DNA from: Sclerodactyla briareus
Lineage: Eukaryota; Echinodermata; Holothuroidea; Dendrochirotida; Sclerodactylidae
Reading direction: 5' to 3'
Assembly (NCBI GenBank): GCA_026419785.1
Contig: JAODTK010005805.1
Span: 154,501 to 218,500, forward strand
DNA: 64,000 bases
The notes below the pieces were generated by a model. That model saw nothing but the letters and a program-made list of their open reading frames with translations. It was not told the DNA's origin and ran no database searches. This document shows, piece after piece, positions 23,785 through 35,084 of this stretch. Numbering within the stretch: the stretch's first letter is position 1; each line of letters starts with the position of its first letter. Position numbers and translations under genes: made by a program.

Positions 23785-23944
23785 TTTCCTGTTTGTATCC
23801 AGTCTCAGTACATAGTAACTATTGGAAATGGTAAAGGTCATGCATGTCTAACGTTAGTTATAAAGACATTCACAGAGTCACTTGTATGTCTGCAAGGTAG
23901 GGTGACAATTCTACCCAGGTAAAATTTAACATTGTTTAAATACA

Positions 23945-24065
23945 TACGCTCAGCCGGCCTCGGTGGTGTGGCCTCGAGCGAGATGTCTTAGTCTCCGCCT
24001 TGGCCTTGGAAGTGGCCTCGGCTACAACACTGGTCTTTTATATTATATATATATATATATATATC
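23945..24065. repeat. GGCCTC hexamer patch followed by (AT)n
   Basis: Imperfect GGCCTCGG steps at 23951-24020, a short spacer, then about 15 perfect AT steps ending near 24064. Confidence 0.85.
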
Positions 24066-26579
24066 ACACGTCATGTAGGCCTGCACATGTCATTTGGTGC
24101 TTTCTGTTCAGTATTTGCATAAATTATTGAATTTTAAACAGTATTACCTCCAGTGAACCCTGACCCCTCCTTACTGGAAAAATACCTTCGCATGAATTAT
24201 GCAAGCTAGACACATTGAATGACCTTCGATGATCCCAACTGACATTTTTAAAGTACCCAGGACCACAGACACCCACATCAACCAAACTTTGCGGACATCC
24301 AGAAGTTGGCATAAATGATGCAAATTAGACCATTTATGATCTCCTGTGACCCAAGTTTTTGGTGAGATTATCAGGTCGAAGGTTAGACCATACCCACCAG
24401 GATTCCAGGAGAGTATGACATACACACGCATCCGAGTGACTGCATGGTCTCTTCCTGAACCCCCCCCCCCCCCCCCAAAAAAAAAAGGTGAATAAAGGAC
24501 CTTTAAACATAAATAAGAAAAAGTGTTCAGTATAAATCAATCAGTGTTTTTGAGTGATTTCTTGATTAAGGCAATGAAAATGTACAGTTTTGTTCGTGTC
24601 TGATGAGCTGATTTGAGATCTTATTGATGAGAACCCTTTACATATGAAACCAGCCGACTTGTTTTCTGTATCAACGACTGGCCATTCGTGTAAATAAAAA
24701 ATTTGCCCCAAAGTTCAGTATTTTCTGAAATATTAAGGTATTCTATTATGTTATCATGCCATAGAGTTCAGATAATTGAATTTGAAATTCTTGGTATTAT
24801 GTCATACATTGGCCCCCATATTCATGGAATAAGCCACATCCAAGTGACTGCAAGGTCTCTTCCTGAACCCCTAAGAACTACGAAAGAGAAATTCAGAAAT
24901 GTGGAATGCAGCATTTACTGTGAAGAGTTTATCACGACCTTCATGACCTTGTGTTGTGGTGATACCCTTCCACCAGAGAGAAAATGGTTATTTCTCAAAT
25001 CCAGCTCTTTCTTCTCAGTGTAAAGTAGACATATGCCCGAACTTTGTACCCTATCTAAACTTTGTGATTGGATTGAGATGATTGACATTGGCTTTAAGAA
25101 ATGTGAAAATTATGTCAGAATCTTCCTTGAGCAGTGCCTTGTTTATGTATCTGAAGAATATAGTTTTTTTCATTTTCACCAAGAGTTCATTAATGAGGCA
25201 ATACTCTGGTGAACCAATCTTCACTGTGCCTCTACGTTATGGAATCCCTATCATCAAAAGAAATAATGCTTTTAATAACATACATCGGCAAGCTGCTTAG
25301 GATTTTGCCAAGTCCGATACTGGAGAGAACAGGAATGTACTGTAGATCTGTAGAGGAGCTCGACGGAGCTGCCTTGAATTAGAAGGAAGAGCAACGACTT
25401 TTTGTCACAATCTTGTTAAAATGGTGAAACCAGCTTTGACAGACCTCTCTTGAATTCTGTTACCTGGAACGAAGGTGGTACAAGAGGACATACCCAGAAG
25501 TATTCAGCCACGTTTGCTAACAATTTAGCAACATTCTTTTTTTCTGGACAATCACATTGGAACTGTTCACCATCACAGTGGTTGAACGGTAAAACCCTAA
25601 ACGAGTTGAAACGTGAACTGAGGAACTTCTATCAAACCAGTCCCAACAGTAAGTCAGCTTTGACTCTCAATGTTGGCATGACATGATGTGTCCAGGGAGA
25701 TGTTTTGCCAACTACCAGATCCAGATCTGGGCCAAAAAGGGATATAAACCTCTCTGAGTGCAGACTCTCTGCCTCATGTCAAATGCTCCTGCTTCAACAG
25801 AATCCCGCAATCGTATGGACGAGTGAACCTTGAGCTCCACAAGCATTCAAGCAGGAAGAGAAGTTGCACAACAATCCGATAACACATAACAGTTCACTAC
25901 ATATTGAATATTTGTTGTACGATTGAGCTACTGACCCATTGGTTCTCTACTTCGTTTGTCTCGGCAGGCCCATAGTCGGGGGTCAGCCGTGTGTATGGCC
26001 AGCCTACATGGAACACACCAAACGCACAAAAAACAATATTATCCAAAAGCAATCCACACAAGATGTTGAAATCACTACGAACTGGGAACTCTTTCATGAG
26101 ATTTGATTTCTAAAAAAAAATGAGATTTCCTCAACCATCAAGGGAGTGGCCCAGCCTCAGTTAGAGCAATGGTCGTGTGACACACTGTTCGGTAGACTAT
26201 CTACATGAGATGGGGGGGGGGGGCACATTATTAAACAAGAGGCAGGACATACCTGACTCAAGGATGGCACATTAAGTGCCAAAACAATGTTGCATGGTAA
26301 AGTTAATACAGTGCTCTCATTTTTCTCGGTTTGTTTGCCTCATTCTACATTCAATTACTACGAGGAATCTCAAAAGAATAAAGTCCCACACCACTTTATA
26401 TTGAATGTCTAAATGTCATTCATAAAAGCTCAGTTCAGGTATTCAGGGAAGATTAAGCTACTCGGAGCTGGTGAAAAAAGCCTACAAAGGATAGTTTGTT
26501 CAAGTCCCTGCATAAACACGGCCTGTCATGTGTTATACATTAAAAAATATTTTTTGGTACTTGCTGAGCAGAGATAATA
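24066..26579. other. Non-coding stretch, unidentified repeats only
   Basis: 24124-24400 resembles, in reverse orientation, the internal modules of the Helitron-like family (CAAACTTTG, ATAAATGATGCAAATT, TGACCC). A 33-base phrase containing GTGACTGCA.GGTCTCTTCCTG occurs twice (near 24434 and 24843), the first followed by a C-then-A homopolymer. 25082-25700 has several short open frames without recognisable similarity. A G tract lies at 26212-26222. No host exon was identified. Confidence 0.45.
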
Positions 26580-26895
26580 TTGTCTATTCAGGGCCCCAGC
26601 CTAGGGTGCAGACCGATTACTGCACCTTATTGTCAGCTGCAAATCCATCACCAGGTACAAAATAAGGCAATGCCTCTTGGGCGGTACCTCAACTGCTGGC
26701 GGTGGGGTAATCACACGCAGACGCAACTTGCAAATGTCTACCCCTCCGTTTGTCCCTGACTTCCAAGCCCTCGTGCTGAGCACCAGCGAGAAGGCACACA
26801 GGTTCCATTATTCAAAGTCTTTGGTTACCCGTCCGGGAATCGAACCCCAGTTCTCCCGGGTGGGATGCTGAAGCTCTCCAATTGTGCCAACCACA
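26580..26895 (-). mobile_element. tRNA-derived SINE, copy A
   Basis: On the minus strand the element begins with a tRNA-like head (GTGGTTGGCACAATTGGAGAGC, an A-box region; then GGGGTTCGATTCCCGG, a B box) ending at GGGTAACC. A body follows that matches the SINE at 46275-46640 block by block (GCTCAGCA, GCGTGTGATTACC, AGAGGCATTGCCTT, GCTGACAAT). The tail side is A/T-rich (26541-26560) but I see no clear poly-A. It abuts the GC-rich DIRS-like block and probably inserted into it. Confidence 0.78.
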
Positions 26896-27699
26896 AGTTA
26901 TATTGTGGGTATTGTTGCACCACTTTGAATCGCCCCGGAGGACCCACCCATCCGGAAAACCGCGATGTATCGCCGCAAGGGCGGGCGGAGGCCCGGATCG
27001 TCGAGCCCTGCTTCCCCTGGTAGAAGAGGGCCGAGAGGAATGACATCGCCGGCCTACCGCGGCAACTACTGGGTTACAACTGAGGATGTTGCGACGTCCG
27101 CCAACCAGTCCGAACGCCGCTTGTTCGGAAGCACACTGTTAGGCTTGTCTCCCCGCAGAGAGAACACAGGGCGCAAATTGCCGTGGTACTCACAGCTAAC
27201 CCCCTGCCGAGCCAGAAAGTGTCCGGAAGCAGAGGGTCCTGAAGTCGCGCATTGTTAGCCGCCACGAAGAGATCGACGAACGGGTCGTCGATCGGGACCT
27301 TCACTGTCGTGCCCTTGCTGCTTATCCGCCCAAAAGGGGCCCCCCCCCCGTCGTCCTAAAGTTGGCCCTCACACCGGAGAGTGACGAGCGACACGTCTGT
27401 GTTCACTGTCGCCCTGGGAATGGAGTCGCAAAAAGCGACTATACCCAGCATCCCCCATGTGGCTCTGTCCACCGCCGCACCTATGGGCTCCGTCCATCAG
27501 GACAGGAAGTGCCCGAGATCCCCACGAAGGGGATCGCTTGGCGATCGACCACAGACTGCGCCGCAGCGGCCGCGCGCGCGACGGCAGAATCGAGCACATC
27601 GATCCATAGTGGCCGACGGACCAAGGGCCGATTCCCGGGCCTGGCGGGGAATACTCCAGGGCAGGATGAACGATGCAGCCGCGGCAACGTCCCAGACGC

Positions 27700-27960
27700 G
27701 CTGAGACCGCGGGTATAAGCAATCGTACCCGCTTTTGACGGGGCCACCCGGGCCAATCGTCGTGTGAGCGACGACCGTGATGCCTCCTGCCGCAAGAAAG
27801 CGAAGATGGGGCTGCAGACCCGGGTGAAGAGCTCGGGGCCGCGGGAGGCCGAATGGGAGGGACCACCACGCGGTAGTCATGCCCCCTGTAGCGATCGCTA
27901 GGAATCGCCGTGAAGGGGGTGCCGGGGCAGATGAGCGTCCCGTATGTCTCTCGACGTCAC
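27700..27960 (-). pseudogene. DIRS-type reverse transcriptase core, frame-broken
   Basis: Hallmark polymerase blocks appear in the correct order on the minus strand but in alternating frames: YRGHDYR, WSLPFGLP, FTRVCSPIFAFLRQ, GITVVAH followed directly by DDWPG (the catalytic aspartate pair, with H where the YxDD tyrosine-side residues sit), then VAPSKAGT. The DDW form and the FL..RGI spacing are typical of DIRS/Ngaro polymerases. Several single-base shifts mean no one frame spans it, so as given it cannot be translated. Whether this is decay or assembly error is open. Confidence 0.68.
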
Positions 27961-29219
27961 CCGCCCCCTCTTGAGAAGGATCGGGATGGCGGAGCAAGGG
28001 GACCCCCCCCGGAATTTCCTTGGTCTGACGGGGCGATACCCTCCGAGGTGGTGCTTCCGCCGATAAACGATGACTGCGTAAACGCCTCCTTTCGCTATTA
28101 TCTTCGGCCTCCCCTTCAGTTAGAGTCGAGTTCGCGGCGCCGGACCGGAGATCCTGCCCCTCCGGTTCTCCGACTGACCGAGCGGCAATTGAAGCCGTCC
28201 ACAAAAATGGTTCTACGCCCATGCGTGCCAGTCCGCATGAGCAGCTTTCATGCCTCCTAGGTTATGACCCCGCCTCGAGGACGTTTCCCCCACGCGCCCG
28301 TGGCCCATACAACACATTTCCGGTGCCCGCCATAGCTGCGCCCCTCTCCGCCGTGGAAAACGCCGTAACCCCGACTTCCACGACGAGCCGGTAGGCGCAT
28401 GCGTAACACATGCGGACCGACGAGTCGAGGTCCCAGAGTTTATTTTAGCCGCCTCAGAGGTTTTGAGACATCCCTCTTTGTGGAGGTCCCGGGCGATGGA
28501 CTCGAAGTGGGTGGAACCCCTCACCATCGATCGGCCCCACAGGGTGGTTGTCTAACCGGCCCGGCAATGAGGGATAGGCGGGACGGTCGGGCGCGGTGGC
28601 TGTTCCGCTCGGGACGGGCTCTTCGGAGCCCTTCCCCGTTGGAATGTGCGACCGCTCATCCGGACGTCACGGGAATGTCCGTGCCAAGGAACAACGCCCC
28701 GCTCGGATCCCGAGAACCTTGGGTCTCCGAGGCGAGTGAACGACCGAAACAAGCGGCCCTACCGGGACCGGTTACGCCGGTGGCGAGTCCTGCTCCAAGG
28801 GACCCGAGACTGCTCCAGAAACCGGTTTTCAGGACACTCAAGAACTGGGTCCTGATGGAGGGGGAGGCTGGTTGTTCGGAACGACCAAACAAAACTCTCG
28901 CACGGTCGCCAACCTCTCGCGCACGTCCTGCAATAAAAACCGAGTACGGCCTGCCGCCCCTCCACCTCCGAGGGCCTTCTGCGGTAAGAAGTCCCACCGG
29001 GACTCCTCCCCGAGCTGTCGGCATGGGCCTGCCTCGGCGGACCCCCGCACCGGTGAGGACGGGCCAAACGGCACACTCTGCTCTGGTCTGCCGATCGTTT
29101 CGGCCAGTTGAAGCCCGACTGGCGCTTCCTGCGCCAACCCCAAACGAGCCGTGGTCCACTCTCAGGGTCCTGTACCTCCGGTGTTCGAAAAACACCCCGG
29201 AGCCCCTGGCTCTAGTGGT

Positions 29220-30460
29220 GATTCGGCCAGCCGGAGCCAACCGAGCGCTCCCGTGGGTGCCTCGAAATCTGTTCCTTCAAAGCCTCCGAGATGGCCCGGT
29301 CGGCCGCTGCCGTCTTCCGATGCGCCCAGCCCCGACCGAGCCGTTGGTCTCCGTCGGAGCCCTTGGGCGATTGGTTCTCTTCTGCCGTCCGCCAGATCGT
29401 AAATCGCTCTTGTCGGCTGGGAACCGGTCTGATACTCCTCATGCGCCGGGCCCCCCGCCGAGCCATCGGCGCCTCGCCACCGAAGCAACCAACGCCCCAG
29501 GATCCGAACCGATAGCGACGGTCGGTTCGGCCAGGCTGGAAAAACGCCGGCGCTTCCCTAATCGCCAGGACTCCAACCGCAGGCGTCGGCCGTTCATGAT
29601 GTCCGTACCTCGGTGACCGACCTACCGGGGCCAACGGAGTCCCTGCCCTCGGTGGTTTGGCCCAGTCTAGCCGAGTCGCGACGGGTGCGTCCTGCATGCG
29701 CCCTAGTTATCCTACCGTGAACGTTTGAAGCCACCTGGCGTCTGCCGCGACGCCCTAACCGGCCGTCGACCCCTCTCTCGAAGTCCGGATCTCGGTGTCT
29801 AACCCCCCGGAACCCCCGCAGGAGCTCCTGCTCCAGATGGTCGGTTCGGGCGGCCAAGCCGACCGGCCTCCCCGCCGGGCGCCCTCAACCGGCCGCCGAC
29901 CCGCTCACGGAGTCTGTGATCTCGGTGTCTAATCCACCGAGCCCCCGCTCCCGTAGTTCGGTGTCGGCCGGCCAGAGACCTACCAGGAGCGCTCTGTGCC
30001 GTCGGCCCTAACCGAGTCCGGTTTACCCCCTCGGAGTCCGGACCTCGTACGTCCAACCCACCGTAGTCACCCCGGCTCCCATGTGGCTGTTCATCCGGCA
30101 AGAGTCCTACCCGGCACTCGCGGCGCCCTAACCGAGCCGTCGAGCCCCAATCGGGGGTCCGGACCTCGTGTCCGACCAACCAAGCCCCCACTCCTACGGT
30201 GGTCGGTTTGGCCGGCAACAGCCGGCCGTTCCGCTCCGCCGAGCCGTAGACCTCCTCGTAGTCCTCGGACATCGGTGGTCATCGGCGACACAGAGCCCCG
30301 GCTCCCGGTGGTCGGTTTCAGGCGCCGAAGCCGGCGGGCGTCTCCGTCCCGCCGCCACCGAGCCGGAACCCTCCTCGGAGTCCGACCTCGTATCCGACCC
30401 ACCGGTGCCCCCCGGCACCCGGTGGTCGCATCGGCCGTCCGGAGCGCGCCGAACATGCCC
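29220..30460 (-). repeat. Tandem units of about 125 bp encoding an Arg-rich protein repeat
   Basis: CCCTAACCGAGCCGTCGA-like unit starts recur near 29329, 29452, 29576, 29752, 29881, 30005, 30126, 30237 and 30358, spaced mostly 111-129 bp. On the minus strand the units translate to variants of VRHRDPDFERGVDGRLGRRG (others include LDVRGPDSEGVNRTRLG and IRHRDHRLRERVGGRLR), so the repeat is visible at protein level. It lies upstream of the polymerase in the DIRS-like block. Function unknown; I know of no such repeat in characterised DIRS elements. Confidence 0.7.
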
Positions 30461-30760
30461 ACTGACCCCCAGATCGCGACCGCCGAGCCACCCTATAGTG
30501 AACGGTCCGGTCGGGTCGGCCGGCTCACGCCGGCCTGGGCGCATCCACTGCGCTGGGGTTTCGGAGCCGCCCGCCGCCGAAGCCCAGGTTGAGACGGACC
30601 GGGCAGGTTCCTTTCCCCTTCCCCCCTGGCGGAGGTGAAAACTCTGACACAAGCCGGCGATCCGACCTGAGTCCCCCCCGACCATGTCCGAGGAGCTAGT
30701 CGCCCCCGCGGTTTGAACCTGGGCTTCCTTGGCTTCCTTGGCTTCTTCGGCTGTCACCCC

Positions 30761-31724
30761 GATGAACTGCAGGGTTTGGACCGTGAAACCACCTCGCCAC
30801 TACGGAACTCCCGGCCATAGGTCCGACCATTGGGAGTCCCGATACGGTACACAGTCAGGCCTCTTCCCACGGCTGGTCCGTACTGCAATGCATGGGAACC
30901 ACCTATGCCGTGCCGCGTCGTTCCTGCACGGCGGCTCCGCTGCTTGCTGACCAGCGGTTGTCTGCACCCATACCGATGGTCTCCACGTGCTCTGATCTCC
31001 TCTCAGATGTGAACAGCCTAACTTTCCTATGAAAACATCATCACTACCTATTCTCCGTCTCTCTCCTTCGTCGCCGCCGCACTCGAAAACTTCCCACGCG
31101 CACACACGCGCCAGCAACCAAACCACCACACCCCGGGCCCGGGAAGGATGGGGAGGGACATACCCCCGGGACGGGACTGGGAGGTAGGGACCAGAGGGAG
31201 GGGTGAGGCAGGGGGAGGAGGGATTCCGGTACGACTCAACCTATAACCAACACCCCCAAAAACAACGCCCCAAAGCCCAACAAGCGAACCTACGCAGAGG
31301 TGAGAGACACGCCAATGTGTTCACCACCAGTGACGGTTAGGCAACGGGAGGTACACACACTCCCTACGTTAGCGCAGCCTAGGCTTTTAGGAACGTACTT
31401 ACGCTCGACGGCGACAAAGAGACAAACAACCAACGACAAAACATCGTGCGAAAAAACACAACTCTTTCCAAATTGCTTCTCCACGAGCTGTATGATACTT
31501 CGAACTCCAGAAGGTTCACCAACCGTACCAACTTCCTTTGGTCGAAAATTTTTGAACTTTTCCATGCCGAAAACACTCGTTGCAGACAATATCTTGTCCA
31601 AAATAGAAGGGCGCTGGGGTGGCCAACCCGGTACTATGCTAAAATGCCAGACACTCGGTCGCATATTGAGGGGGTGCAGGGTCGATAAGGGTAAGTAGAG
31701 TAGTGAAAATAGATTGTGAATGTG
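30761..31724. other. Right flank of the GC-rich block, unidentified open frames
   Basis: GC content falls gradually. A minus-strand frame contains GTPNGRTYGREFRSG just upstream of the DIRS-like block and might be its beginning. On the plus strand NKRTYAEV (near 31285) resembles the start of some retroelement gag proteins and runs into a GTGAGA, but nothing after it is recognisable. I make no gene call here. Confidence 0.35.
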
Positions 31725-31729
31725 CAAAC

Positions 31730-31971
31730 CTTGCCATAAAATTGTGGAATATTCCTCCCTAGTTCTTGGAACTTGTCGACGGCTTCCATATCTGGGTACC
31801 TTCCCTCTGAGGTACCAGTCCCATCCAAGCAGCTGTAGGTGGAGGGGTTGCCCATCGCAAACTCCTCCAATAGGAATGCACTGGCTGCAGTGACTGGCAA
31901 GCACTCCTCTCCTCTGGTACCCCTGGAAGATGAACTGGCATCCCCGCCGAGGAGGCTGTGAATGTAGAGGT
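31730..31971 (-). CDS. Unidentified candidate exon in duplication copy 1
   Basis: Bounded on the minus strand by a TTCCTTTGCAG acceptor and a GCAAG/GTTTGC donor. One frame is open through AVDKFQELGRNIPQFYGK. However, comparison with the second copy suggests the true frame in the middle reads IPIGDLQMGQPLQ-like residues, so copy 1 probably carries compensating indels. The combined peptide, rich in Q and hydrophobic residues, looks protein-like but I do not recognise the family. It could belong to a host gene on the minus strand or be part of an unknown transposable element. Confidence 0.4.
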
Positions 31972-32492
31972 CTGCAAAGGAATGAGACGACGGTTCAACC
32001 AGCAAAAAAGCTTCCATGACTATAACCATCTGAAAAACAGAAGATGAATAAAACCTCCTAAAGACAGAAAAGCGTGGAGGCATGTGGGTTCGATTTATAA
32101 AATCCATAGATTCTGCAAATTATATCACTGAGAGGAATAGCTAATGACTAGCTTAGTGAACGGCAAATGGTATGCCCACAAGGTTAACCTCATTAGGAAG
32201 GTTAGGGAAATACCAGGTTCACAAATTTCATTCTCTTGGTATCTATTGCAGGTGTACTGAGTAGAAACAAAGAATATAGTTCATGTCCTTGCTGCATGCT
32301 ACTTTCCCGGCACATGGGGGATTTTTATGTGGAAAATTAGATATCAAAATTTTCTACCAAAATGTTTTGCCCAGACCCGGCGACAGCCAGAATACTTTCA
32401 AATTGTTTCACAAAGGTTTTTGGCCACTTGACATGCACCTCAGTCTATTGAGAGTACGTCAACAGAAAGGGGGCAACATTTTTTACTAGGAA

Positions 32493-33191
32493 CTAGACGT
32501 GTGCAGGCGGGTCAACGGCGACGTGCTATCCTGCAGACGAAAGCCGCCAGTGAACCTTGTTTAGAGGAAGCACAAAAATTATGTCCATTGACCTCCAGTG
32601 AGTTTCGAATGACCTACCTGTTGTCAGGTCAAAATGTATCAATTCCTAAGTTTTGTTCAATATGGACAAAGTTAAAAAAAAAAACATTTGAAATGTACCC
32701 TCGGAAGACCTGGTTCAGGAATGAAAACAGACCACATCCACTGAGGAGTTTGTTCAAATAGACCAGTTCAGAAAAATGGGAGGAAAAAAAACAAAAATTC
32801 GACCTCTGGACATTGAAATCAACCTCTCAAGTTAGTAAAGACCCACTTCTTCTCACATACCCACCAAGTTAGTGTGAATTGAAACTCAGTTATTTTTGTG
32901 TAATTGTAAAACATGCATAGAAGCGAGGCAGACATGACAGCGATGCCCACTTTTGGAACGCATCCAAAGATTCACGGGGGACATGGTAACCAAGTTTTAG
33001 GTCAATCGGCTACCCCTCGGCTAAAGCGTTGAAGAGTTTGAAGAGTATTGCGCTAATGGCTAGAGTTGAGTTTCCAGTGGGGGGCGGGTGGCGGAGAGAC
33101 AGCGGCAGCGGCAGAGAGGGTGGCAGCTACAGTGCTACACCCCCAAAACCCTGATTATCCCCGGACACTTCCAGTGTTGGGCGGGATATAG
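32493..33191 (-). mobile_element. Helitron-like element, copy 3
   Basis: Minus orientation: the left end is CTAGACGTGTGCAGGCGGGT, the reverse complement of the ...ACCCGCCTGCACACGTCTAG terminus. The right end is GGACACTTCCAGTGTTGGGC then GGGATATAG, the 5' hairpin. Internal modules match copies 1 and 2. It sits wholly inside the 1.9-kb duplication, so it was there before the duplication. Confidence 0.66.
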
Positions 33192-33659
33192 GACTAGAAA
33201 CTACAGTGCATGTAGTGGTAATAGTGATTAACATAAACAGAGCCAGCAAACTAGTCATATACAGTGCACAAAATCTGGTTAACTGTAGGCCAGTGGATCA
33301 TACTGAGACATCGAACAAGGATATTAAACTCTTTTACCTACTCAAATCCTTTGGATGAAAAATGATGTTTCCTGGGAAATTGACGTTTGCCAGGCAAGAC
33401 ATCCATGCGCGTAGCCAGTGTAAGTGGTGGCGCTAAGGAGAGGAAGAGGGGGTTTCCTGATATTGCTGAAATCCCTCTCAGAAAATTATGTCAAGGGGGT
33501 CATTTCCCCAAAAACTTCCAGGTTTCGGGGTGTTAATATGTACTGTATATGCAAAGCCCATTATTCACTTCTAAACCCCTTCCTAAGTTAAATCATAGGA
33601 GGGAATTCCCTCCTAGAATTAACAAGGATTAGAGTGCCATAGTGGCCGTATAACCAAGC

Positions 33660-33905
33660 CTTGCAAAAATGTGGGGAATATTCCTTGCCTCCCTAGTTCC
33701 TGGAACTTGTCGACAGCCTTCCACATACTGTGGTACCTGCACGCTGAGGTACATCCCATCAAGCAGCTGTAGGTTGGAGGGGTTGCCCCATCTGCAAATC
33801 TCCAATAGGAATGAACTGCTGCAGTGACTGGGCAAGGAAACTCCTCTGGTACCCCTGGAAGATGGAACTGGCATCCCCATCCGAGGAAGGCTGTGACGGA
33901 GAGCT
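33660..33905 (-). pseudogene. Second copy of the unidentified candidate exon
   Basis: Minus-strand counterpart of 31730-31971. The frame SSIFQGYQRSFLAQSLQQF followed by IPIGDLQMGQPLQ is open here and is probably the ancestral reading frame of this exon. Downstream, LLDGMYLSVQVPQYVE and VDKFQELGR appear after frame changes. The donor of copy 1 (GTTTGC) is GCTTGG here, so this copy may not splice. Unrecognised family. Confidence 0.4.
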
Positions 33906-34417
33906 GCCAGGAATGAAACTGACAGGCAACCGCAAAAGTCTCCATGAACTATACCAATCTGAAGAATCAGAGAGATTCAACCATACTAAAGACAGAAAAG
34001 CGGAGGCAATGTGGGGTATAGTTTTATAAATCCATATAGATTCTGCAAATTATATCACTGAGAGGAATCGCTAATGACAGCTTTAGTGAACGGCAAATGG
34101 TAATTGCCACAGGTTTACCCTATTAGGAGGTTTAGGGAAGCCCGTTTCACAAATTTATTCTCTTGGTAATCTATTCAGGTTGTACTGAGAGAACAGATAT
34201 AGTTCCCATGTCCTTGCCTGCATGCACTTTCCCGCACAACATGATTTATGTGGAAAATTAGATATCAAAATTTTCTACCAAAAATGTTTTGCCCAGACCC
34301 GGCCGACAGCCAGAATCCTTTTCAAATTGTTTCACAAAAGTTTTTTCCACATGACATGCACCTCATTCGCTTGGAGTACTGTCAACAAAATGGTAGGCAA
34401 CATTTTTTACCTAGGAA

Positions 34418-35084
34418 CTAGACGTGTGCAGGCGGGTCAACGTCCGACGTGCTATCCTGCAGAACCGGCACCCAAGTGACCCTTGTTTAGAGAAAAGACA
34501 ATAATTATGTCCATTTGACCTCCAGTGAGTTTCGATGACCTACCCCTGTTTGTTCAGTCCACTGTAATCCCCATTCCCTACGTGTTTTGTTCAAATATGA
34601 CACAGTTAAAAAAAAAAACATTTGAAATGTGACCCTCGGAATGACCTTTGTTCAGGAATGAAAACAGACCACATCCACTGATTGAGTTTTGTTCAAATCT
34701 GACCAAGTTCGAAATTTGGAAAACACACACAATTTTGACCTCTGACCTTGAAATCACCCTTTCAGTTATTTCAAGAACCAACTTTTCCTCTCCCTATACC
34801 CACCAATTTTGTGAATCGGATGATCTCAGTATTTTTTGTGTAAAACCTGCATAGATAGCAGCAGACATGCAGCGCTCCCACTTTGAACTCATCCAGATTT
34901 CCAGGGCGGACATGTGTAACAAGTTTTAGGTCAATCGGCTAAAGCGTTGAAGAGTTTTTTGCTCTAATGAATGGCAAGTTTTCCAGTGGGGCGGTGGCGG
35001 AGACAGCGGTCAGAAGCGGTGCAGCTACAGTGCCTACACCCCCAAAACCCTGATATCCCCGACACTTCCAGTGTGGGGGGTTAG
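34418..35084 (-). mobile_element. Helitron-like element, copy 4 (duplicate of copy 3)
   Basis: Same ends as copy 3 (CTAGACGTGTGCAGGCGGGT on the left; CGACACTTCCAGTGT on the right) and the same flanks, so it arose by the segmental duplication and not by an independent insertion. Confidence 0.66.

Larger units (their letters stand above)
26896..30760 (-). mobile_element. GC-rich DIRS-like retroelement remnant
   Basis: A block of about 3.9 kb whose GC content is obviously far above both flanks. Minus-strand frames tile it almost continuously from 30757 to 27074, switching frame every few hundred bases, as expected for coding sequence with single-base errors. The reverse transcriptase core lies at about 27700-27960. 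To its left a frame carries YQGKQGSTIRAS, resembling the KQGGTRS end of the RNase H region in DIRS/Ngaro elements. To its right (28213-30757) are arginine/glycine/proline-rich frames, including LLQDVRERLATVREF, that would be the gag-like part. No tyrosine recombinase was seen; the left end is cut by the SINE at 26895. A Ty3-type element is the main alternative. Confidence 0.6.
31725..33655. repeat. Segmental tandem duplication, copy 1 (about 1.9 kb)
   Basis: Aligns collinearly with 33656-35545. Shared landmarks include the candidate exon, ATTCTGCAAATTATATCACTGAGAGGAAT (32110 and 34039), GTGAACGGCAAATGGTA, CCAGACCCGGC.GACAGCCAGAAT, the Helitron-like element, CTAGTCATATACAGTGCACAAAAT and TTAAATCATAGGAGG. 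Differences are mostly single-base indels and some substitutions. Confidence 0.92.

Noticed and set aside
26825..26895. Possible tRNA gene on the minus strand
   Set aside because: A and B boxes are present but the cloverleaf arms do not pair well and the sequence continues into a SINE body shared with 46275-46640.
28399..29616. The longest open frame in the window, 405 codons on the plus strand
   Set aside because: It lies in the GC-rich block, where stop codons are scarce on both strands. It is antisense to the better tiled, motif-bearing minus-strand frames and shows no recognisable domain.
26896..30760. Bacterial contaminant or viral insertion as explanation for the GC-rich block
   Set aside because: The polymerase motifs fit DIRS-type retroelements, no bacterial gene structure or ribosome binding sites are visible, and a host SINE abuts it. 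I keep it only as an alternative to test.
31265..31700. Retroelement gag start suggested by NKRTYAEV on the plus strand
   Set aside because: A single short motif without downstream zinc knuckles or polymerase in that orientation; not enough to call.
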